Notes: generated from the letters alone by a model not told the origin. Counted from the first letter of the stretch, positions 19,705 to 28,554 are shown. The stretch is 64,000 bases of DNA from Comamonadaceae bacterium (GCA_947448735.1 CANFOS010000009.1:1-64000); one strand, 5' to 3'. A program made the numbers and translations.

Positions 19705-21552
19705 TTATTTCTTGAAGTAAAACTCGCCAATCACTTGGTCGTAAAGCGCTGGCACTTGCTCATGCCCCACCTCCTTGGCTTGGGCGACAACTTTTTCACG
19801 AACATTTTTTAAAACGCGATCAACCGGAACACCCGGTCTTTGCAACTCTTTGATGAAAGTTCGTGTGAATAAACCATTGGGATCTTTGTCTTTCGGCCCC
19901 AGGTTATCTAACGCCCGTTGTCCAGACCCTGCAGAAAAAAGAATCATTTGACCTGTTGCCGGGGTTGTTGCAGCCAGTCCCCGACCGCCCAAGGCACGCC
20001 CATTGGATTTAAAAGGGTTATCTCTACAGGCGTCAATCACAGCCAAAGCCAGCTTTGTTTTACGGTCAGCCATGTCATCTAATAATCGCTGAAGCTGAAT
20101 CGCCTCATCTTTGACCTGATCTTCGCTGTCACCCTTGATGTCGATGGGAAGCAGATAATTTGCGCCAGCAATTTGCACGCCGTGACCAGCAAAAAAGAAC
20201 AGCACTTCATCTCCGCCTTCAACATCATTTTTGAACTGTCGCAGGGCTTGCTTGAGTGATTTTTCGTCCTGGTCTAACAACAAGGTGACTTTGTATCCCA
20301 CCCGCTCCAGGGACTCTGCGACTGCCTTTGCATCGTTCTTTGCGTTCGCTAATGGATTAACAAACTTGTACCCATCGTTACCAATGACCAAGGCCAGTCT
20401 GTGGGCATAAGCCGAACTCGTTGTTTTGATGTCCTTTGGCTTTTCAGTTTTCGCGACCACCTCGGGCACCACAACAGCTGGCGGACGCTCATTTTTAACA
20501 ACGGGCAGTTTGGATTTGGCAGCTACTGGTGCAGGTGCAGGTGCAGGTGCTGGCGCTGGCGCACTTGCAGTTTTCAAAGAACGAAGCTGGGTGATGGCGG
20601 CCGTGATGAATGGGCTGTCAGGGTACTTGGCAATGAAAGCCTCCCAGTCAGACGCTTTGTTATCAAGCAATGCCTTGTTGTAGGCAGTTTGTACTTCCTT
20701 GGCTTGGGCTTGAACCTCAATACTGTTCAACATGGCCTTCACCATTGGTGCCCACATATTTTTGGGATATTTATCTAAAAACTCCTGCATCAACTTTGGA
20801 TCGTTTGACATTTGAATCGTCTGAAAAAGATCATTTGTTATTTTCGCTTCCAAGGCTGCAATCAGACTGTTTTTTATTGCTATAGCTTGCGGTACTTTTA
20901 AACTGTATGGGTATTTATCTATAAAAGTTTCGTAATCTTCTGCGGTTTTAGCCCCTTTAAATTCATCCGTTTCCTCTTGCGGTGGCTCGATTCTGTAAAC
21001 ACGCTCTTTGCGAATTAATTTATCGTCAGCCCAAATGCCCTCCAGAAGTACTGAGCCATCCGCATTAAAAAATTGACCCATCCCGTCAAAATTGCCATCT
21101 TTAAATAAGCCGGTGTATTTTTTTCCGTCAGCAAAGGTGAGGGTACCTAGTCCGTACCACTTGCCGTTTTTGTATCCGCCGACGTATGTATTTTTACCGC
21201 CAAAATTTTCAGTTCCTTGCCCGTGGTATCTGCCGTCTTTGAAATCGCCGTAGTATTTATCACCATTGCTGGATGTAAGAGTTGCTTTCCCGTTCAAAGT
21301 GCCGCTGGCAAAAACCCCTTGCGCCGTGTAAATAAGTTTCCCATTTGAAAACAATTTACCGATGCCTTTGCCGCTTATCAACCCGTCTTTGCAGTCACCG
21401 TCAAACTCGTACGTCAAGTTCTCATCCGTTCTACCTGTGTAGACGGTGCAACCACTGCTTGTTTTTATCGCTTTTAGTCCAGCTGCAGGCGTTTGCCCAA
21501 AAGCATTGAAAGTGGTCAGGGCAAAAGTAGCGCAAAGTAGAAAGTACTTCAT
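19705..21552 (-). CDS. secreted MORN-repeat protein with C-terminal caspase (peptidase C14) domain
   Basis: 615 residues. A signal peptide ends near N-A-F-G-Q. Residues about 60-180 contain five to six MORN-type repeats (G-x-G-x-x-x-x-x-x-G-x-x-Y-x-G-x-F/Y). A helical middle follows with repeated Y-P-D-S-P-F-I / K-Y-P-K-N-M-W units like tetratricopeptide or Sel1-type spacing. A Pro/Ala linker sits near 328-345. The caspase fold starts near 383 (L-A-L-V-I-G-N), with catalytic His457 in F-F-A-G-H-G and Cys509 in V-I-D-A-C-R-D-N-P-F; both residues are intact. Orthocaspase-type peptidases cleave after basic residues in known cases; the target here is unknown. Start ATG has no close rival. Confidence 0.88.
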   Translation of the reverse strand: MKYFLLCATFALTTFNAFGQTPAAGLKAIKTSSGCTVYTGRTDENLTYEFDGDCKDGLISGKGIGKLFSNGKLIYTAQGVFASGTLNGKATLTSSNGDKYYGDFKDGRYHGQGTENFGGKNTYVGGYKNGKWYGLGTLTFADGKKYTGLFKDGNFDGMGQFFNADGSVLLEGIWADDKLIRKERVYRIEPPQEETDEFKGAKTAEDYETFIDKYPYSLKVPQAIAIKNSLIAALEAKITNDLFQTIQMSNDPKLMQEFLDKYPKNMWAPMVKAMLNSIEVQAQAKEVQTAYNKALLDNKASDWEAFIAKYPDSPFITAAITQLRSLKTASAPAPAPAPAPAPVAAKSKLPVVKNERPPAVVVPEVVAKTEKPKDIKTTSSAYAHRLALVIGNDGYKFVNPLANAKNDAKAVAESLERVGYKVTLLLDQDEKSLKQALRQFKNDVEGGDEVLFFFAGHGVQIAGANYLLPIDIKGDSEDQVKDEAIQLQRLLDDMADRKTKLALAVIDACRDNPFKSNGRALGGRGLAATTPATGQMILFSAGSGQRALDNLGPKDKDPNGLFTRTFIKELQRPGVPVDRVLKNVREKVVAQAKEVGHEQVPALYDQVIGEFYFKK

Positions 21553-21727
21553 GGTCTTGTGAGAGATGTGAATTTTTTAATTTGATCAGAATTGTTAATT
21601 ACTTGCGACTTTTTAGCAATTGCGAGTCATCACTTTTTAAAGTGGCAGTCACCAAAGACTCGGTCGAAGTAACGCATTGGCATCGACAGCTTCGGCCGCA
21701 CATCGGCACAAGCTGTGTTGGCGAACA

Positions 21728-21952
21728 TCACAAAATGCGGTCTTTGCCAGATCTGTCTGTTTGCAGCATTTGCCGCTTGCGTTTGCTCTTGTTTTTTGAG
21801 ACCGCTTCAGGCGGTGCATTGCGCAGGGCCATGGCGGCCCTTTTTTGCGCCTCAGCATTCTTCTTCTTGTGACGAAAATGCATGATGGTCCGGCCCAGCG
21901 CAAAGCTGATGGATGCGCTGACGGCCAGCAAGATGATGCTTGAGGTTTCCAT
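21728..21952 (-). CDS. small membrane protein, conserved hypothetical
   Basis: 74 residues with one N-terminal transmembrane helix (about 5-24, S-I-I-L-L-A-V-S-A-S-I) and a strongly basic cytoplasmic tail rich in Lys, Arg and Ala. It lies 16 bp downstream of hemW on the same strand and is probably co-transcribed with it. No function is known to me. The basic tail could contact membrane lipid or nucleic acid. A real gene is likely because the spacing is tight and the helix is well formed, but a chance frame is not excluded. Confidence 0.55.
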   Translation of the reverse strand: METSSIILLAVSASISFALGRTIMHFRHKKKNAEAQKRAAMALRNAPPEAVSKNKSKRKRQMLQTDRSGKDRIL

Positions 21953-21968
21953 AAATTTTGAGGTGACG

Positions 21969-23237
21969 CTAGGCCAAAAAGAGCTGCTGCAAATCGTTTA
22001 AAAAATCAAAGCCGCGCACTGTGGGCTTGACATGAACAAAGTCCCGTTCGATCAAGCCCTTGCGCTCGGCCTCATCAAGCCCCTTGGCAATCGCGGTAAA
22101 CGGCAGGCCGGTTTTATCAGCAAAGTCTTGCAGCTTGAAACCGTCTTTCAGGCGCAGCGCATTGAGCATGAACTCAAATGGCAGGTCGACCCGGCTGACT
22201 TCGGCGTCTGTCGTCACCGCGTCGCCGATCAACGCTTTGTCCATGTACAGCTTGGGCTCGCGCACGCGCACCTGCCGCACCACCCGGTGCGCAAAACTCA
22301 GCTTGCTGTGCGCCCCCGCGCCAATCCCAAGGTAGTCGCCAAACTGCCAGTAGTTGGTGTTGTGAAAGCAGCGGTGGCCGGGTTTGGCGTAGGCCGATAT
22401 TTCGTAACGGCCCAAGCCAGCGGCCTCGGTCATCTCTGTGATTTTGTCGAGCATGTCGTAGGCCATGTCTTCTTCAGGAATGACCGGCGGGAACTTGGCA
22501 AAGTAGGTGTTGGGCTCAATGGTCAGGTGGTAAATGGAGATATGGGGTGGCTGCAGCCCGAGCGCAGTCTTTATATCCTGCTCCAAATCTTGTAGCGTCT
22601 GACCTGGCAGCGCATACATGATGTCCAGATTGAAGGTGTCAAAAGCGTGCGCGGCTTCTTCAACCGCAGCCACGGCCTGCGCACGGTCATGCACGCGGCC
22701 CAGGGCTTTGAGGTGCTGGTCATTGAAGCTTTGCACGCCAATCGACAGCCGATTGACACCTGCGCTTCTGAAGGCTTTGAAGCGGTCTTTTTCAAAGGTG
22801 CCGGGGTTGGCCTCCAGCGTGATCTCACAATCGGCGTTCAGTTTGAGCCGGGCGCGGATGTCTGCCAGCAGTCTGTCGATGGCTTGTGGCGAAAACAGAC
22901 TGGGCGTACCGCCCCCGATGAAAATGCTGTGAACGGTGCGGCCCCAAATCAGCGGCAGGGACGCTTCCAGGTCAGCGACCAGCGCGTCGATATAGCGCTG
23001 TTCGGGCAACTCGCCTATTGCTCCGGCGCCGGGCCGCCCCAAGCCGGAGGCGCCACCTCGGGGGGCAGGAAGCGACACATGGTGCGCGACCGTGGGGGCT
23101 AGTTCGTGGGAATTAAAGTCGCAGTACGGGCACTTCTTGATGCACCACGGCAAATGCACGTAGAGCGATAACGGCGGCAAGCTTTTGAGCTGCAGCGTGC
23201 CGGGCCGCATGTAGTGCTGAATGTCTTGCCTTGTCAT
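21969..23237 (-). CDS. hemW: radical SAM heme chaperone HemW, with one in-frame repeat insertion
   Basis: 422 residues from the ATG at 23237. HemW-type (formerly HemN-like) proteins hold a [4Fe-4S] cluster, bind SAM and deliver heme. The cluster motif is C-I-K-K-C-P-Y-C; G-G-G-T-P-S and the N-P-G-T motif follow, and the C-terminal HemN domain is present. About 25 residues after N-S-H-E do not belong to the family and coincide with repeat copy B; the family sequence resumes at Y-I-D-A-L-V. The start is uncertain: 23264 would place it inside repeat copy A, and 23210 is another in-frame ATG. Downstream of rdgB on the same strand. Confidence 0.9.
   Translation of the reverse strand: MTRQDIQHYMRPGTLQLKSLPPLSLYVHLPWCIKKCPYCDFNSHELAPTVAHHVSLPAPRGGASGLGRPGAGAIGELPEQRYIDALVADLEASLPLIWGRTVHSIFIGGGTPSLFSPQAIDRLLADIRARLKLNADCEITLEANPGTFEKDRFKAFRSAGVNRLSIGVQSFNDQHLKALGRVHDRAQAVAAVEEAAHAFDTFNLDIMYALPGQTLQDLEQDIKTALGLQPPHISIYHLTIEPNTYFAKFPPVIPEEDMAYDMLDKITEMTEAAGLGRYEISAYAKPGHRCFHNTNYWQFGDYLGIGAGAHSKLSFAHRVVRQVRVREPKLYMDKALIGDAVTTDAEVSRVDLPFEFMLNALRLKDGFKLQDFADKTGLPFTAIAKGLDEAERKGLIERDFVHVKPTVRGFDFLNDLQQLFLA
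23023..23100 (+). repeat. dispersed GC-rich repeat, copy B, inside hemW
   Basis: Begins CGGCGCCGGGCCGCCCCAAG and ends near CGTGGGGGCT, with the central CTCGGGGGGCAG block. It lies antisense to hemW and adds about 25 codons without a stop. Confidence 0.85.
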
Positions 23238-23243
23238 TGGGCC

Positions 23244-23320
23244 GCCAGCGCCGGGCCGCCCCAAGCCAGGCCAGCTCCCTCGGGGGGCAGAGATGTACGC
23301 GAAGCGACGAACGTGGGGGT
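23244..23320 (+). repeat. dispersed GC-rich repeat, copy A, at the rdgB-hemW junction
   Basis: Runs CGCCAGCGCCGGGCCGCCCC...CTCCCTCGGGGGGCAG...ACGCGAAGCGACGAACGTGGGGG. It fills the space between the rdgB stop codon (23320-23322) and the hemW start, so it may have displaced the original hemW ribosome site. Fewer than 150 bp separate it from copy B in the same orientation. Confidence 0.87.
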
Positions 23321-23922
23321 CATATCCACCACTGCTGGCGCATCAGGTCCAGCATCTGCCGTGCCGCCTTGCCCCGATGGCTGTTGGCATTTTTAACGTC
23401 GACGGGCAGTTGCGCGAAGGTTTTGCCAAACTCCGGAATCAGCATCACCGGGTCGAAGCCAAAACCGTTGCTGCCCAACGGCGCGCGCGTGATCTCACCG
23501 ACCACGCGGCCTGCGGCTATCAACGGCTCCGGGTCGTCCGCCGATCGCACTGCCACCAGTGTGCTGACCAAGGCGGCGCGTCGGTTGTCAACCGCCGCCA
23601 TTTGCTCGAGCAGTGCCTTGACGTTGTTGCTATCTCCCTTGGCATAACCGAACTGCGTCGCATAAAAAGCGGTGTCCACACCCGGCAAGCCGCCAAAAGC
23701 ATCGACGCACAAGCCTGCGTCGTCAGCCACAGCAGGCAAGCCGCTGGCGCGGGCGGCGTGTCGGGCTTTGGCCAGGGCGTTTTCCACAAAGGTGCGAAAC
23801 GGCTCTTCTGCCTCGCTGATGCCCAAATCAGACTGGCGCAGCAGCTGCACGCCCAGGGGGCTGAACATGGCCTGCAGCTCGGCCAATTTGCCTGAATTGT
23901 TCGATGCGAGCACTATTTTCAT
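23320..23922 (-). CDS. rdgB: XTP/dITP (non-canonical purine NTP) pyrophosphatase
   Basis: 200-residue Ham1/RdgB family enzyme that hydrolyses dITP, XTP and ITP to the monophosphate, keeping hypoxanthine and xanthine out of DNA. Signatures: the S-N-N-S-G-K start, F-x-E-N-A-L-x-K-A-R, A-D-D-A-G-L-C-V-D-A-x-x-G-x-P-G, G-F-G-F-D-P and the C-terminal S-H-R-G-K-A. The stop codon lies at the very edge of repeat copy A. It sits between rph and hemW as in many Burkholderiales. Confidence 0.97.
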   Translation of the reverse strand: MKIVLASNNSGKLAELQAMFSPLGVQLLRQSDLGISEAEEPFRTFVENALAKARHAARASGLPAVADDAGLCVDAFGGLPGVDTAFYATQFGYAKGDSNNVKALLEQMAAVDNRRAALVSTLVAVRSADDPEPLIAAGRVVGEITRAPLGSNGFGFDPVMLIPEFGKTFAQLPVDVKNANSHRGKAARQMLDLMRQQWWI

Positions 23923-23982
23923 AGTAATAAGAGCCTCCAGGCCAATGAATACATAGGCAATGAGCTATTTATTGAATAGCGA
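23921..23982 (-). repeat. about 60 bp AT-rich dispersed repeat, copy 2, overlapping the rph stop
   Basis: Homologous to the copy at 18759-18819. It fills the rdgB-rph gap and extends into rph, so the last six or so codons (S-L-F-N-K and neighbours) and the TAG stop of rph come from the repeat. Confidence 0.65.
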
Positions 23983-24696
23983 CCGCTGTTGCATGCCGAC
24001 CAGTTCACGGATGCCTTTTTCGGCCAATACCAGCATCGCGTCCATCTCGGCGCGGGTAAAGGCAGCGCCTTCGGCAGTGCCCTGCACTTCCACAAAATGG
24101 CCAGCGCCCGTCATCACGACGTTCATATCGGTGTCGCAGGCCGAGTCTTCGATGTATTCGAGGTCCAGCAGCGGTGTGCCCTGAACAATGCCAACTGAAA
24201 TGGCGGCCACATGGTCAAGGATCGGTGTCTCTTTGAGCTTGCCATCTGCCATGAGTTTGCTGACCGCATCTTGCGCGGCGACAAATGCGCCGGTGATGGC
24301 GGCCGTGCGTGTGCCGCCGTCAGCCTGAATCACATCGCAGTCGAGGTAGATGGTTCGTTCACCCAGTTTTTTCAAATCAAACACCGTGCGCAGCGAGCGC
24401 CCGATCAGGCGCTGGATTTCCTGGGTGCGGCCGCTTTGTTTGCCGCGCGCCGCTTCGCGGTCGCTGCGCGTATGGGTGGCGCGCGGCAGCATGCCGTATT
24501 CGGCCGTCACCCAGCCCTCGCCACTGCCTTTTTTGTGGCCGGGTACTTTTTCTTCAACCGATGCGTTACACAGCACTTTGGTACCACCAAACTCAATCAA
24601 CACCGACCCTTCGGCATAGGCGGTGTAGTTGCGCGTGATGCGCACAGGGCGCAAAGCATGGGCAGCGCGCGCGCTGCTTCTTTCAAATGAACTCAT
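23965..24696 (-). CDS. rph: ribonuclease PH
   Basis: 243-residue phosphorolytic 3'-5' exoribonuclease that trims tRNA 3' ends. It has the family start (R-P-V-R-I-T-R-N-Y), the [27 protein letters not shown] segment split here only for length, [12 protein letters not shown], and S-V-G-I. The final residues appear to be donated by a dispersed repeat, so the native C terminus may have been altered slightly. Upstream lies the PP2C gene on the same strand, 73 bp away. Confidence 0.96.
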   Translation of the reverse strand: MSSFERSSARAAHALRPVRITRNYTAYAEGSVLIEFGGTKVLCNASVEEKVPGHKKGSGEGWVTAEYGMLPRATHTRSDREAARGKQSGRTQEIQRLIGRSLRTVFDLKKLGERTIYLDCDVIQADGGTRTAAITGAFVAAQDAVSKLMADGKLKETPILDHVAAISVGIVQGTPLLDLEYIEDSACDTDMNVVMTGAGHFVEVQGTAEGAAFTRAEMDAMLVLAEKGIRELVGMQQRSLFNK

Positions 24697-24769
24697 GGCT
24701 AAAACTCTTTAATGAAAAGAAGGAAAAAAGGAAAATAAGGGCGCTCAATGCACGCCTGAGTGATGCCGC

Positions 24770-25672
24770 TCAGGCTTTTCTGGCGGCGGACCGGCGAATA
24801 GCTTCGTTGATTTCGGCAATCGATCGTTCAATCGTCGCCTCGTCCAGGTCATCCACCCATGTGTCCAAACCGCCTGCCTGAATGGTAGACGCAAACACAC
24901 CGTCGGAAATGCTGTCCGTCGATATGCCCAGTGTCGATTCAAACGCATCGGGGGTTTCCCATTCCATCGCCAGCGCAGTCACGTTGTCGCTTTTGTCTCC
25001 TGCCACGCGCAGCGCATTTTCAACCAGGTCAGGCACCGCAGCTGACACGCTTTTTGCAGCCAGGTGTTCAACAATTTCGTCGTCGGACAGACTGCCCCAC
25101 AGGCCGTCAGAGCAGAGCAGCAATTTGTCGCCCTGTTGCAGGATGATGGGACCGGTGACATCAAAAACCGGTTTGGTGGGCGACCCGAGGCAGGTCAGCA
25201 GAATATGACGCGTCATGTGCGCAAAACGCGCGCCGCCTGCGCTTTGCTTTTCAAGGTACGAATGGTCGCGCGTGCGGATCAGCAGTTTGCCATGACGCAC
25301 CACGTACAGGCGTGAATCGCCACAATGCACCCAAGTGGCGCACGCATCTTGCAAAATGCACGCGACCAGCGTGGTACGCGGGCTGTCGAGCAGGCCTTTT
25401 TCGCTGGCATAGCGAACAATCTGGCGGTGTGCCGCCATCAATGCGCTGGACAAAAATTCGGTCGTGTCCTTGATGGCTGGGCGCGCGTCTTTTTGATAGA
25501 TGGCTGAAACTGTTTGCAGCGCCAGTTGCGCCGCAACTTCACCTTCCGGGTGGCCTCCCATGCCATCGGCCAGCACAAACAGGCCGGACTCACGGGTGTA
25601 GCAATAGCCCATCCGGTCTTCGTTTTTTTCGCGCCCGCCACGCCGGCTGACTTGAAAGACAGAAAACTTCAT
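24770..25672 (-). CDS. PP2C-type serine/threonine protein phosphatase
   Basis: 300-residue PPM phosphatase. Metal-binding motifs are present: N-E-D-R-M, D-G-M-G-G-H, C-S-D-G-L-W-G-S-L, and D-N-V-T-A-L-A near the C terminus, which is followed by a 60-residue acidic extension. Its start overlaps the stop of the upstream kinase gene by 4 bp, so kinase and phosphatase are a coupled pair that should act on shared substrates. A GCCTGAG/CTCAGGC hairpin at 24754-24775 spans its stop codon but lacks a clean T run. Confidence 0.93.
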   Translation of the reverse strand: MKFSVFQVSRRGGREKNEDRMGYCYTRESGLFVLADGMGGHPEGEVAAQLALQTVSAIYQKDARPAIKDTTEFLSSALMAAHRQIVRYASEKGLLDSPRTTLVACILQDACATWVHCGDSRLYVVRHGKLLIRTRDHSYLEKQSAGGARFAHMTRHILLTCLGSPTKPVFDVTGPIILQQGDKLLLCSDGLWGSLSDDEIVEHLAAKSVSAAVPDLVENALRVAGDKSDNVTALAMEWETPDAFESTLGISTDSISDGVFASTIQAGGLDTWVDDLDEATIERSIAEINEAIRRSAARKA

Positions 25673-26676
25673 TGAAAGCGGGTGACAGCGTTAGCCGCTT
25701 TCTCGGCGGCTTTTTTGGTGTCAGACACCATGTTGTCAAACTGTAGCCTGACTTTTTCACTGACACTGAGCTTGGTGTAGCGGCGCTCACCCTCACGACT
25801 GAGTTCTTTTTGTAGCGCAAACACCGACTGCGGCCTGGACATCGGGTCCAGCGCCATGCACCACTCGACGACTTCAATCAAGCTGTCAGAGTACACGCCT
25901 CTTTGGCGCGACAGGGCCAGCGACAAGCGGTCTTTTTCAAGCCTCTGGGGCGCGTCGTTTGGCGGGTAGCCCTGCATGGTGGCGTAAATGCAGGCGCCAA
26001 TCGCATAAATATCTGTCCACGGGCCCATCGACGTATCGCGCCGGTACATTTCTGGCGCGGCAAAGCCGGGGGTATACATGGGTCGGATGAAGTTGCCTTC
26101 TTTGTTCAGCACCTCGCGCGCGGCGCCAAAGTCAATCAAGACCGCCCGGTTGTCGTCGGTGACAAAAATATTGGCGGGCTTGATATCGAGGTGCAACATC
26201 TTGTGCTGGTGCACGATGCGCAAGCCGCGCAGGATTTCGTCAAACAGCGAACGGATCGTTGATTCGCGAAAAACCTTCTGTTTTTTCAGTTCACGCGCGG
26301 TGATGATGAAGTCCTGCAAGGTGCCGCCTTCCAGATAGTTCATCACCATGTAGACGGTTTCGTTTTCGCGAAAAAAGTTCAACACACTGACCACTGAGCC
26401 GTGTGAAATCTGGGCCAGTGATCGGCCTTCTTCAAAAAAGCTCTTCAGCCCCAGCCGGTAAAGCGACAACTTCTCGGGCTGGACCTGCGGCAACAATTCG
26501 CCCGGTTGGCGGCCTGCCAAAGATGCGGGCAGGTATTCCTTGATGGCGACCTGCTGGCCTTCGTTATCAACGGCCAAGTAAACTACCCCAAAGCCGCCAG
26601 CAGACAACTTGCGCACAACCCGATAGCCACCGATCACAGTGTCGGGTGGCAAGGGTGCTGGTTTGACCTTTGACAT
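25669..26676 (-). CDS. eukaryotic-like serine/threonine protein kinase
   Basis: 335-residue Hanks-type kinase. The glycine loop (L-S-A-G-G-F-G-V-V), the lysine in V-A-I-K-E-Y-L, the catalytic loop H-L-D-I-K-P-A-N-I (HLD in place of the usual HRD) and the D-F-G-A-A-R motif are all present. The C-terminal 50 residues are basic and helical, with no transmembrane segment, so the kinase is cytosolic. I chose the ATG at 26676 because the 10 preceding codons (to 26706) lack family character. It is divergent from yicC with about 78 bp between. Confidence 0.93.
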   Translation of the reverse strand: MSKVKPAPLPPDTVIGGYRVVRKLSAGGFGVVYLAVDNEGQQVAIKEYLPASLAGRQPGELLPQVQPEKLSLYRLGLKSFFEEGRSLAQISHGSVVSVLNFFRENETVYMVMNYLEGGTLQDFIITARELKKQKVFRESTIRSLFDEILRGLRIVHQHKMLHLDIKPANIFVTDDNRAVLIDFGAAREVLNKEGNFIRPMYTPGFAAPEMYRRDTSMGPWTDIYAIGACIYATMQGYPPNDAPQRLEKDRLSLALSRQRGVYSDSLIEVVEWCMALDPMSRPQSVFALQKELSREGERRYTKLSVSEKVRLQFDNMVSDTKKAAEKAANAVTRFQ

Positions 26677-26754
26677 AATTTGAAGGTATGCAGAGGTAAA
26701 AGGCACCCGCGCCTGCTCTTGAAATCCTGTTTTTACTGAAAGCTTAAATACTCA

Positions 26755-27672
26755 ATGTCAGTTTACAGCATGACAGGCTATGCAGCCGTCCAGTCAAGCG
26801 GCCATGCTGCAGGGTCGCAGGACGAGCCAAACCATCAGGCAAATGTGCTCATGGGCGTAGAAATTCGCTCGGTTAACAGCCGTTTTCTGGACCTGGCCTT
26901 TCGTCTGCCAGACGAGCTGCGCCAGCTTGAGCCTGCGCTGCGTGAGCTGCTCACGGCCAAGCTCAAGCGCGGCAAAATTGAGCTGCGTGTGGCACTCAGC
27001 GCCAGCTCTGCCAGCAGCTTGCAGGCCCCCTCATCGGCCACCCTACAGCGCCTGGGTTCTCTGGAGGACACCATCAAGTCGTGGCTGCCGCAAGCGGCCC
27101 CGCTCAGTGTGGCAGATGTGTTGCGCATCGCCACCAACGAAGACAAAAAGCCGCATGACAACACGGACGAATTGCTCAAACTGGCTAAAAAGGCCCTGAA
27201 AGAGCTGATGGCTGCCCGCCAGCGCGAAGGCAGCCGACTCAAGGACATGCTGACAGACCGCACGGCCCAGCTTCGTGCCCTGTCGAATCAGGTCGTGCCG
27301 CTGGTGCCCAGACTGGTGGAACAACAGAGGGCCAAATTTCTGGAACGCTTCAAAGAAGCCATGGCCCTGACAGATGGCGCTGTGATGCCAGAGTCAGCCC
27401 ATGACCGGGCCTTGAACGAGGCGACCAGCTTTGCAATTCGCATTGATGTGGCCGAAGAAGTCACGCGGCTGGCGTCGCATCTTGACGAAATTGACCGTCT
27501 GCTGGAAGCCGGAGGCGAACTGGGCAAACGGCTTGATTTTCTGATCCAGGAGTTGCACCGTGAGGCCAATACCCTCGGGTCAAAATCAGCATCGCTCGAA
27601 CTGACGCGAATGTCGGTTGACATGAAGGTGCTGATAGAGCAGATTCGTGAACAAGTACAAAATATTGAATGA
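26755..27672 (+). CDS. yicC: YicC family endoribonuclease
   Basis: 305 residues beginning M-S-x-Y-S-M-T-G-Y-A as is usual for the family. The central segment (S-V-N-S-R-F-L-D) and the C-terminal hallmark (E-L-H-R-E-A-N-T-L-G-S-K, then R-M-S-V-D-M-K-V-L-I-E-Q-I-R-E-Q-V-Q-N) are intact. YicC proteins are now described as RNases that act on small RNAs and mRNAs. First gene of the rightward run yicC-gmk-rpoZ-spoT; gmk starts 22 bp downstream. Confidence 0.95.
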   Translation: MSVYSMTGYAAVQSSGHAAGSQDEPNHQANVLMGVEIRSVNSRFLDLAFRLPDELRQLEPALRELLTAKLKRGKIELRVALSASSASSLQAPSSATLQRLGSLEDTIKSWLPQAAPLSVADVLRIATNEDKKPHDNTDELLKLAKKALKELMAARQREGSRLKDMLTDRTAQLRALSNQVVPLVPRLVEQQRAKFLERFKEAMALTDGAVMPESAHDRALNEATSFAIRIDVAEEVTRLASHLDEIDRLLEAGGELGKRLDFLIQELHREANTLGSKSASLELTRMSVDMKVLIEQIREQVQNIE

Positions 27673-27694
27673 CGCCGCCAAGAAGCGATAAAAC

Positions 27695-28315
27695 ATGGAC
27701 TATCCCGGTAACCTATTTGTTGTAGCAGCGCCCAGCGGGGCGGGCAAGTCTAGCCTGGTCAAGGCACTGATGGAGATAGATGCGCGCATCCAGCCGGCGG
27801 TATCGCACACCACCAGAGCCCCGCGCGGCCAGGAAAAGCACGGCCGGGAATATTTTTTCATTTCCCCGGACGAATTCGACGCCATGGTTCTGCGCAACTC
27901 GTTTCTGGAATGGGCACATGTGCACGGCCAGCGCTACGGCACGTCACGTCAGGCGATCGAGGAGCGAATGAACCATGGCGCAGATGTGATTCTGGAAATT
28001 GACTTTCAGGGCGCGATCAATATCAAGCGGATCTTTGCCAATGCGGTGCTGATTTTTATCCTGCCGCCCAGCTGGGAAGAACTGCGCTCGCGCCTGCAGC
28101 GACGTGGCGAAGACGCGGCCGACATCATCGAGTTGCGCCTGAAAAACGCCGCCAACGAGATGGCGCAGGCCCGGGAATTCGACTTCGTTATAATCAATGA
28201 GTTGTTTGAACGTGCCGTTTTCGACCTGAAAACCATCGTGCACGCCCAGCGGCTGAAATTTTCAGCCCAGCGCATCGCAAGAGCCGAGACTTTCAAAGCC
28301 CTGCATATTGTTTGA
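27695..28315 (+). CDS. gmk: guanylate kinase
   Basis: 206-residue enzyme that phosphorylates GMP to GDP. The P-loop [10 protein letters not shown] is followed by the GMP-binding T-T-R-A-P-R and the S-x-x-E-F core (D-E-F-D-A-M), plus the lid segment R-L-Q-R-R-G-E-D. Standard length. The neighbouring rpoZ and spoT link GTP supply with the stringent response. Confidence 0.97.
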   Translation: MDYPGNLFVVAAPSGAGKSSLVKALMEIDARIQPAVSHTTRAPRGQEKHGREYFFISPDEFDAMVLRNSFLEWAHVHGQRYGTSRQAIEERMNHGADVILEIDFQGAINIKRIFANAVLIFILPPSWEELRSRLQRRGEDAADIIELRLKNAANEMAQAREFDFVIINELFERAVFDLKTIVHAQRLKFSAQRIARAETFKALHIV

Positions 28316-28350
28316 ACACCCTTGAATTTTGACCCCACACGGAGAACTCC

Positions 28351-28554
28351 ATGGCCCGCATCACTGTTGAAGACTGCCTCGCAAAAATCCCGAACCGCTT
28401 CCAGCTGGTCTTGGCCGCGACCTACCGCGCACGCATGCTGAGCCAAGGCCACACCGCCAAGATTGACAGCAAAAACAAGCCTGGCGTCACCGCCCTTCGC
28501 GAAATTGCCGAAGGCAAGATTGGCCTGGAAATGCTGAAAAAAGTCCCTGGCTGA
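28351..28554 (+). CDS. rpoZ: RNA polymerase omega subunit
   Basis: 67-residue omega subunit, which helps assemble RNA polymerase and forms part of a ppGpp-binding site in Proteobacteria. [12 protein letters not shown]-x-L-V-L-x-A-x-x-R-A and the [11 protein letters not shown] segment are all present. A terminator follows 20 bp downstream. Confidence 0.97.
   Translation: MARITVEDCLAKIPNRFQLVLAATYRARMLSQGHTAKIDSKNKPGVTALREIAEGKIGLEMLKKVPG

Noticed and set aside
20520-20575. Tandem GCAGGT/GCTGGC-type repeats as a CRISPR or microsatellite locus
   Set aside because: They encode the Ala/Pro linker of the caspase protein; no spacer-repeat structure exists anywhere in the window.
20860-20930. Apparent third copy of the AT-rich repeat inside the caspase gene (TTGCTATAGCTTGCG)
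   Set aside because: Similarity covers only about 20 bases and the region encodes a normal helical repeat of the protein, so coincidence is more likely.
18926-21552. tRNA-Ser as an attachment site for an integrated island
   Set aside because: No integrase and no duplicated tRNA 3' end seen within the window; the caspase pair alone is not enough to call an island.
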